This document shows, piece after piece, positions 6,001 to 8,313 of a stretch of DNA of 8,313 nucleotides. How positions within the stretch are numbered: the stretch's first letter is position 1; each line of letters starts with the position of its first letter. Position numbers and translations under genes: made by a program. The notes under the pieces were generated by a model. That model ran no database searches. It was not told where the DNA came from and was given only the letters and a program-made list of their open reading frames with translations. Source of the DNA: Chthoniobacterales bacterium (GTDB lineage: Bacteria > Verrucomicrobiota > Verrucomicrobiia > Chthoniobacterales > JACTMZ01); assembly GCA_017853515.1 (NCBI GenBank), contig JAFMJK010000274.1, positions 1-8,313 on the forward strand, written 5' to 3'.

Positions 6001-8313
6001 AAACTCAGCATCATTCCAGATTACTTCTGGTTCTTCTACTTTCTTATTTGTTAGTAATAGTGGTACAGTCGCCATAAATAGCACTGGTTCTTCAGATTAT
6101 AAATTAGACGTTAGTGGTAGCACTAGAATACAAGACAACTTATTTTTAAATCCTGGTGCATTAAGAACATTTGATGGTTATTATGCTTTTTCATTTGGAT
6201 CTTCTACTACTCCGTATAACCCAAATAACAACTATACTAGAATACACATGGGTTCTAGTATTACTTATATAGATAACTATTCTGGTAACTTTTTATGGAG
6301 AAGTGCAGCTAGATCAATATTCGGACTAGGTGATGGTAACGTCAATTTTTATGATTTATCTAATAATATCGTAACTAAGCACAATCCATCTACAGGCAAT
6401 TTCTTAATTGGAACCACTTCAGATTCTGGATTCAAACTTGATGTCAATGGTACTTCAAGATTTAGCAATAATATAACAATAAGCGGATCTTTATTTGCAT
6501 CTGCTAGTTCTCACACGATTACTGGATCATTAAATGCGGCTAGTATTACTGGATCTTTATTTGGTACTTCTTCTTGGGCTTATAGCTCTTCAGTTGCGAC
6601 TAGTTCTAGTTATTCAACCACTTCATCTTATGCAGTTAGTTCATCTTATAGTTTAAGCTCTTCTTATAGCGTTACTTCTAGTTATGCAACAACCGCTTCT
6701 TATGCTTTAAGTTCATCTTATTCTATTAGCTCTTCTTATGCGCTAACTTCGTCTTACGCTGTAACAGCATCATTCGCAATTACTAGCTCAAATGCTATAT
6801 CAGCTTCATATTCATTATCTAGTTCATATAGTTTAAGTAGCTCTTATGCTGTAAGTTCTTCTACTTCTGTATCATCTTCTTATGCTTTAAGTTCAAGTTA
6901 TACTGTATCTAGTTCTTTTGCAACATCCGCATCTTATGCTAGTGTAGCACAAAGTGTAATAGGTACAATAACTAATGCTCAAACAGCGTCTTACGTTCTG
7001 CCTTTAACACAGAGCGTAATAATAAGCGGCGCTCTATTAGTAACAGGATCAATAAACGTTACTCAAGGTGGATTTAGTGGATCTCTATTTGGAACCTCAT
7101 CTTGGGCTTATAGCTCTTCTGTAGCTATAAGTTCTAGTTACGCATTAACTTCTTCTTACTCAATAAGTAGTTCATTTGCAAATAGTGCTTCTTATGCTTT
7201 AAGTTCATCTTATGGATTAACTAGCTCGCTAGCTTATACAGCTAGTTCAATAGCGAACTTATCACAGAACGTAACCATAACAGGTAGTTTATTTGTAAGT
7301 AATTCGATAGTAATAACTCCATCTGGAACTATTTCAGTAGTATCTGGATCCATAGTCGCTTTATCTTTTACTGGTTCTATTTTTGGCACTTCTTCTTGGG
7401 CATACAGTTCATCGGCAGCGATCAGTTCTAGTTATGCAACAACCGCTTCTTATGCTTTAAGTTCAAGTTATTCTATAAGTAGCTCTTACGCTGTAAGTTC
7501 TTCTACTTCGGTATCTTCTTCTTACTCTACAACGTCAAGTTACTCTTTAACGAGTTCTCTAGCTTTAACAGCTTCTTCAGCTGATAATTTTATTGTAAGA
7601 AGTAATATAACTGCTTCCAACGGTTTATTTACAGGGACAATAACAGCTCAGACTCTCAATGTTCAGTACATAACCGCATCTACAGAATATATAACTGGAT
7701 CTAGTAAATTTGGTAGTCAATTAACTGATACTCATCAATTCACAGGTAGCGTTAATGTAACTGGTAGTTTAACAGTAATAGGACCTGCTACTATAACTAA
7801 TCTTACCGGTTCTCTATTTGGTACCGCATCATACGTATCTGGATCTGTACACAACTCATCTAACCCAGCACTTTCGGCTTCTTATGCATTAAGTGGATCT
7901 TATACGGTATCCTCTTCATATTCATTATCAAGTTCTTATAGTTTAAGTTCTTCTTACGCTATTAGTTCTTCTGCGGCCATTACTTCATCTTTTGCGGCTA
8001 CAGCTTCTTATGTAAATCCTCTTACACAAACTGTCATAATATCTGGTAGTTTGTTGACAACAGGGTCAAACACTTTTATAGGCAATCAAACTGTAACTGG
8101 AAGTTTATTCACATCAGGTTCAAATACGCTCGTTGGATCTACTGCTTTAACAGGTGCATTAAACATATCAGGTTCCACCACTCAGATAGGAAACAATACT
8201 CTTCTCGGTAATACTACACTATCAGGAAGCATCATCATATCAGGCGCTCTTGGAACCAATAATCCAACAGTTAGAATATACGGAGACACTGAACACAACG
8301 GATACATACGTTT
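3062..8313 (+). CDS. Giant modular tail-fibre / adhesin protein, 3' partial (at least 1750 aa)
   Basis: Predicted receptor-binding or side tail fibre. The frame from ATG 3062 (first ATG after an in-frame TAA at 3044-3046) stays open to the window edge; motifs at many points and the final codons (VRIYGDTEHNGYI) are all in one frame. Residues 1-56 (VPGRIPTTSSLDFGEIALNT, then YDGLAFMKK) resemble the N-terminal tail-attachment region of many phage fibres. Residues 95-363 hold two copies of a ~135-residue domain. Then follow TGSL[FY]GT[AS]SW caps, 6-residue repeat arrays, a duplicated 70-residue module, an IADEGTVQGTATFLNFIG beta-domain (about 806-844) and three hairpin motifs ending LEVSG, LDVSG or LDVNG. 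Near the edge it becomes GSNTFIGNQTVTGS-type beta repeats. The composition is dominated by S, T, A, Y and G, with no enzyme motif seen in the visible part. The C-terminal tip and any chaperone or peptidase domain lie beyond the window. A homotrimer, as in other fibres, is inference. Confidence 0.85.
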   Translation, partial: MSNQFLKLRRSAVPGRIPTTSSLDFGEIALNTYDGLAFMKKSGSSGEEIIAIGSGTTISGSQYYVPIFSGSSLIESSIFQSGSFTSIRNAVAPEDPTNPDILYVNGDGVDTYNLISAHGNINDYVQINIQNYANSGNASSDIVATANNGTELRYYIDMGINSEGYSNSSFVGSANDAYLYSTGNHLYVGNASVGQKLIFFNGGLDAINKAKIVVHEQGTVEINVDANYNPDPTNPPALYVKATNGVTYNVIQAYGDTDNYSQVSNTNRSAGTVASSDIVAYNNIDPDNQTAGYVDMGINSTNYVYNGVYPGKAGDAYLFTDSAHLVIGTLSGSGDAKVTIFAGGVNEADNAKLILYGNNQHELTGSLKASEGFTGSLYGTASWALNTLTASFVANAVSASYAATASSADNFVVRNNITASNGLFTGTITAQTLVVQTITSSVEYVTGSTKFGSQLTDTHQFTGSVSITGSLTVNGPLNATSSWAYSASSAISSSYATTASYSVSSSYAISSSYSLSASLAQTASYVQASGIVGDIYRISTGSITASVNINSASFELTSGSSSFLFVSNSGNIGISTTTPNYRLEVSGGFKATAASIISSSLTLVAPGNTGGYISPGGDGISIGSYNSGVHIRIRNSNRTAFDQSVGIGSPGFGWSTNENLTIKTAGVTNGSSAIWVGNGTNNSIFRVYGDGTISIGPTISSGYALQVSSTASGSLNVGNVLYVSSSVVTISGSLFASASSHTITGSLNAATITGSLFGTASWAQNAITASYVTSSKVFGPNGADSILTSSYALTASYALNAGGTSGITIADEGTVQGTATFLNFIGSSVTATVASSTASITINTAVAATASYVNPLTQSVIISGSLIVTGSVSATQGGFTGSLFGTSSWAYSASVAISSSYATTASYALSSSYALSSSYSLSSSYSLSGSYSLSSSYSVSSSYSLTASLAATASYVPASAVVGLSLNQISSGSVTASVNVNSASFQITSGSSTFLFVSNSGTVAINSTGSSDYKLDVSGSTRIQDNLFLNPGALRTFDGYYAFSFGSSTTPYNPNNNYTRIHMGSSITYIDNYSGNFLWRSAARSIFGLGDGNVNFYDLSNNIVTKHNPSTGNFLIGTTSDSGFKLDVNGTSRFSNNITISGSLFASASSHTITGSLNAASITGSLFGTSSWAYSSSVATSSSYSTTSSYAVSSSYSLSSSYSVTSSYATTASYALSSSYSISSSYALTSSYAVTASFAITSSNAISASYSLSSSYSLSSSYAVSSSTSVSSSYALSSSYTVSSSFATSASYASVAQSVIGTITNAQTASYVLPLTQSVIISGALLVTGSINVTQGGFSGSLFGTSSWAYSSSVAISSSYALTSSYSISSSFANSASYALSSSYGLTSSLAYTASSIANLSQNVTITGSLFVSNSIVITPSGTISVVSGSIVALSFTGSIFGTSSWAYSSSAAISSSYATTASYALSSSYSISSSYAVSSSTSVSSSYSTTSSYSLTSSLALTASSADNFIVRSNITASNGLFTGTITAQTLNVQYITASTEYITGSSKFGSQLTDTHQFTGSVNVTGSLTVIGPATITNLTGSLFGTASYVSGSVHNSSNPALSASYALSGSYTVSSSYSLSSSYSLSSSYAISSSAAITSSFAATASYVNPLTQTVIISGSLLTTGSNTFIGNQTVTGSLFTSGSNTLVGSTALTGALNISGSTTQIGNNTLLGNTTLSGSIIISGALGTNNPTVRIYGDTEHNGYIR
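3344..4150 (+). repeat. Two diverged tandem copies of a ~135-residue fibre domain
   Basis: Copy 1 is 3344-3751 (residues 95-230) and copy 2 about 3752-4150 (231-363). Both open with DPTNP then LYV. They share in order ASSDIVA, a [IV]DMGIN motif, a [ND]DAYL[YF] or GDAYLF motif, a HL[YV][VI]G strand and a GG[LV] turn followed by AK. Copy 2 carries about five extra residues between the opening and the GG turn. Similar DMGIN...AYLY domains are familiar from fibres of other tailed phages. Identity between copies is low, so the duplication is old or each copy was acquired separately. Confidence 0.75.
4280..4489 (+). repeat. 70-residue fibre module, copy 1
   Basis: Begins SADNFVVRNNITASNGLFTG, then TITAQTLVVQ and GSTKFGSQLTDTHQFTGS, ending at TVNGP. 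It recurs at 7577-7786 with the same length (210 nt), no insertion or deletion, and about 59 of 70 residues identical. Conserved core motifs are ITASNGLFTGTITAQTL and KFGSQLTDTHQFTGSV. Read by eye this is a beta-rich knob found in other environmental phage fibres. Confidence 0.85.
4502..4645 (+). repeat. Hexapeptide repeat array A (8 units)
   Basis: Eight consecutive 18-nt units in the fibre frame: SSWAYS, ASSAIS, SSYATT, ASYSVS, SSYAIS, SSYSLS, ASLAQT, ASYVQA. The first unit carries the tryptophan cap and the last leads into a different domain (SGIVGDIYRIS). Unlike later arrays it lacks the GSLFG motif before the cap. Confidence 0.85.
4682..4826 (+). repeat. SVNINSASF module plus GNIGIST...LEVSG hairpin, copy 1
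   Basis: A 34-residue stretch (4682-4783) starting GSITASVNINSASFELTSG and containing FLFVSNSGNIGI is repeated at 5975-6076 with about 26 of 34 residues identical. It is followed by TTTPNYRLEVSGGF. This NxGIxT-T-P-x-Y-x-L-x-V-x-G pattern is a common hairpin in phage fibre and tailspike proteins, often located before receptor-binding domains. Confidence 0.75.
5246..5350 (+). repeat. TISGSLFASASSHTITGSLN module, copy 1
   Basis: A 35-residue module running from TISGSLFAS to GTASWA. It is repeated at 6476-6580 with 33 of 35 residues identical. It ends in the cap that introduces repeat arrays, although only a short irregular repeat stretch follows here. Confidence 0.85.
5477..5594 (+). other. IADEGTVQGTATFLNFIG beta-domain within the fibre
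   Basis: Residues about 806-844 read GITIADEGTVQGTATFLNFI then VTATVASSTASITIN. The ...DEG...GTA...LNF.G..V.ATV pattern is one I associate with small beta-domains in tail proteins of T4-like environmental phages. It occurs once and is flanked by short repeat stretches, so it looks like an inserted module. Function unknown. Confidence 0.5.
5609..5737 (+). repeat. PLTQSVIISGSL module, copy 1
   Basis: A 43-residue stretch from ASYVNPLTQSVIISGSL through TQGGFTGSLFGTSSWAYS. It recurs at 6986-7114 with equal length and about 36 of 43 residues identical. The first 17 residues recur a third time at 8003-8053. It links the end of one repeat array or beta-domain to the cap of the next. Confidence 0.85.
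5720..5935 (+). repeat. Hexapeptide repeat array B (12 units)
   Basis: Twelve 18-nt units from SSWAYS to ASYVPA, including five nearly uniform SSYSLS/GSYSLS/SSYSVS units in the middle. It follows the TGSLFGT cap at 5699. Its exit (ASLAAT-ASYVPA, then AVVG) parallels the exit of array A (ASLAQT-ASYVQA, then GIVG), so the flanking boundary was duplicated with the array. Confidence 0.9.
5975..6130 (+). repeat. SVNVNSASF module plus LDVSG hairpin, copy 2
   Basis: Second copy of the module at 4682, beginning GSVTASVNVNSASFQITSG, followed by SDYKLDVSGSTRI. The inserts after the two copies differ completely: copy 1 leads into GNTGGYISPGGDGISIG, copy 2 into QDNLFLNPGALRTFDGYY. This is a duplicated platform carrying different globular inserts. 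Confidence 0.75.
6404..6463 (+). repeat. Third LDVNG hairpin motif
   Basis: LIGTTSDSGFKLDVNGTSRF is a third variant of the hairpin seen at 4772 and 6071, without the SVNxNSASF module before it. It closes the insert that begins near 6131. Confidence 0.7.
6476..6580 (+). repeat. TISGSLFASASSHTITGSLN module, copy 2
   Basis: Second copy of the module at 5246-5350, differing by one T/S and one A/S change. It introduces the longest hexapeptide array. The protein is almost unchanged between copies, but the codons differ at many third positions. Confidence 0.85.
6569..6946 (+). repeat. Hexapeptide repeat array C (21 units, longest)
   Basis: Twenty-one in-phase 6-residue units from SSWAYS to ASYASV, preceded by TGSLFGT at 6548. 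Position 3 is aromatic (Y or F) in nearly every unit, position 5 is usually L, V, I or T, and the rest are S, A or T. A few units break the aromatic rule: the capped SSWAYS and SSVATS at the start, SSNAIS and SSTSVS inside. Serine codons of both families (TCN and AGY) are mixed. Confidence 0.9.
6986..7114 (+). repeat. PLTQSVIISGAL module, copy 2
   Basis: Second copy of the 5609-5737 linker and cap, reading ASYVLPLTQSVIISGAL. It joins array C to array D. Confidence 0.85.
7097..7258 (+). repeat. Hexapeptide repeat array D (9 units)
   Basis: Nine units from SSWAYS to ASSIAN after the SGSLFGT cap at 7076, including SSYALT, SSYSIS, SSFANS, ASYALS and SSYGLT. It exits into NLSQNVTITGSLFV. Confidence 0.85.
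7391..7570 (+). repeat. Hexapeptide repeat array E (10 units)
   Basis: Ten units from SSWAYS to SSLALT after the TGSIFGT cap at 7370. It leads straight into the second 70-residue module. It shares an exact 40-nt stretch (7426-7465) with array C (6676-6715). Confidence 0.9.
7577..7786 (+). repeat. 70-residue fibre module, copy 2
   Basis: Second copy of the module at 4280-4489, beginning SADNFIVRSNITASNGLFTG and ending at TVIGP. Like copy 1 it follows a repeat-type stretch (LALTASSADN here, ATASSADN in copy 1). Third codon positions differ often while the protein stays close, for example CAC versus CAT and CTG versus TTA. This points to an old duplication under constraint, or to independent acquisition, rather than a fresh copy. 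Confidence 0.85.
7877..8020 (+). repeat. Hexapeptide repeat array F (8 units)
   Basis: Eight units: ASYALS, GSYTVS, SSYSLS, SSYSLS, SSYAIS, SSAAIT, SSFAAT, ASYVNP. Unlike the other arrays it lacks the SSW cap. The preceding TGSLFGTASYV (from 7805) is separated from it by an SGSVHNSSNPALS insert. Confidence 0.8.
8003..8053 (+). repeat. PLTQTVIISGSL module, copy 3 (short)
   Basis: Third occurrence, ASYVNPLTQTVIISGSL, at the exit of array F. Instead of leading to a GSLFGT cap it continues into a new beta-repeat region (GSNTFIGNQTVTGSL, GSNTLVGSTALTG). Confidence 0.8.

Noticed and set aside
4502..8020. Regular 18-nt repeats as a CRISPR array or non-coding satellite
   Set aside because: The units are in frame without a stop, vary mainly at synonymous positions and have no spacers; they encode a peptide repeat.

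Overview
The window looks like a segment of a tailed-phage genome, most likely a contractile-tailed (myovirus) member of the wider T4 superfamily. All convincing genes lie on the + strand, packed head to tail with overlaps or 1-2 nt gaps. The first three resemble the T4 neck and tail-completion proteins gp13, gp14 and gp15, in the T4 order. These family calls come from reading the translations by eye, not from a database search. The DNA is AT-rich and Shine-Dalgarno signals are weak. This would fit a Bacteroidetes or marine host, but the host cannot be fixed from this window.

Layout: (1) 3-950, a gp13-like neck protein cut by the left edge. (2) 952-1443, a short gp14-like neck protein. (3) 1443-2771, a gp15-like tail terminator/sheath stabiliser with an extra C-terminal beta-rich domain. 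(4) 2774-2992, a 72-residue protein whose composition resembles the fibre that follows. (5) 2993-3061, the only real non-coding gap, holding two perfect AT-rich palindromes. (6) 3062-8313, a giant tail-fibre/adhesin gene that runs off the right edge after at least 1750 codons without a stop.

The fibre gene fills over 60% of the window and has the most structure. It starts with a tail-attachment-type N-terminus, followed by two diverged copies of a ~135-residue domain. It then alternates globular or beta-rich inserts with arrays of a 6-residue (18-nt) repeat, consensus [AS]-S-[YF]-[AS]-[LVIT]-[ST]. Five of the six arrays open on an SSW cap, usually preceded by [TS]-G-S-[LI]-F-G-T. Larger modules of 34, 35, 43 and 70 residues each occur at least twice in the gene, so it appears to have grown by internal duplication and module shuffling.

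How the genes work together: the first three would close the filled head and cap the tail so that the two can join. The fibre would attach to the virion and recognise the host surface. In T4, gene 15 is followed by the terminase genes, so finding the fibre here is a local rearrangement relative to T4. I see no RNA genes, CRISPR array, insertion sequence or defence/metabolic genes.
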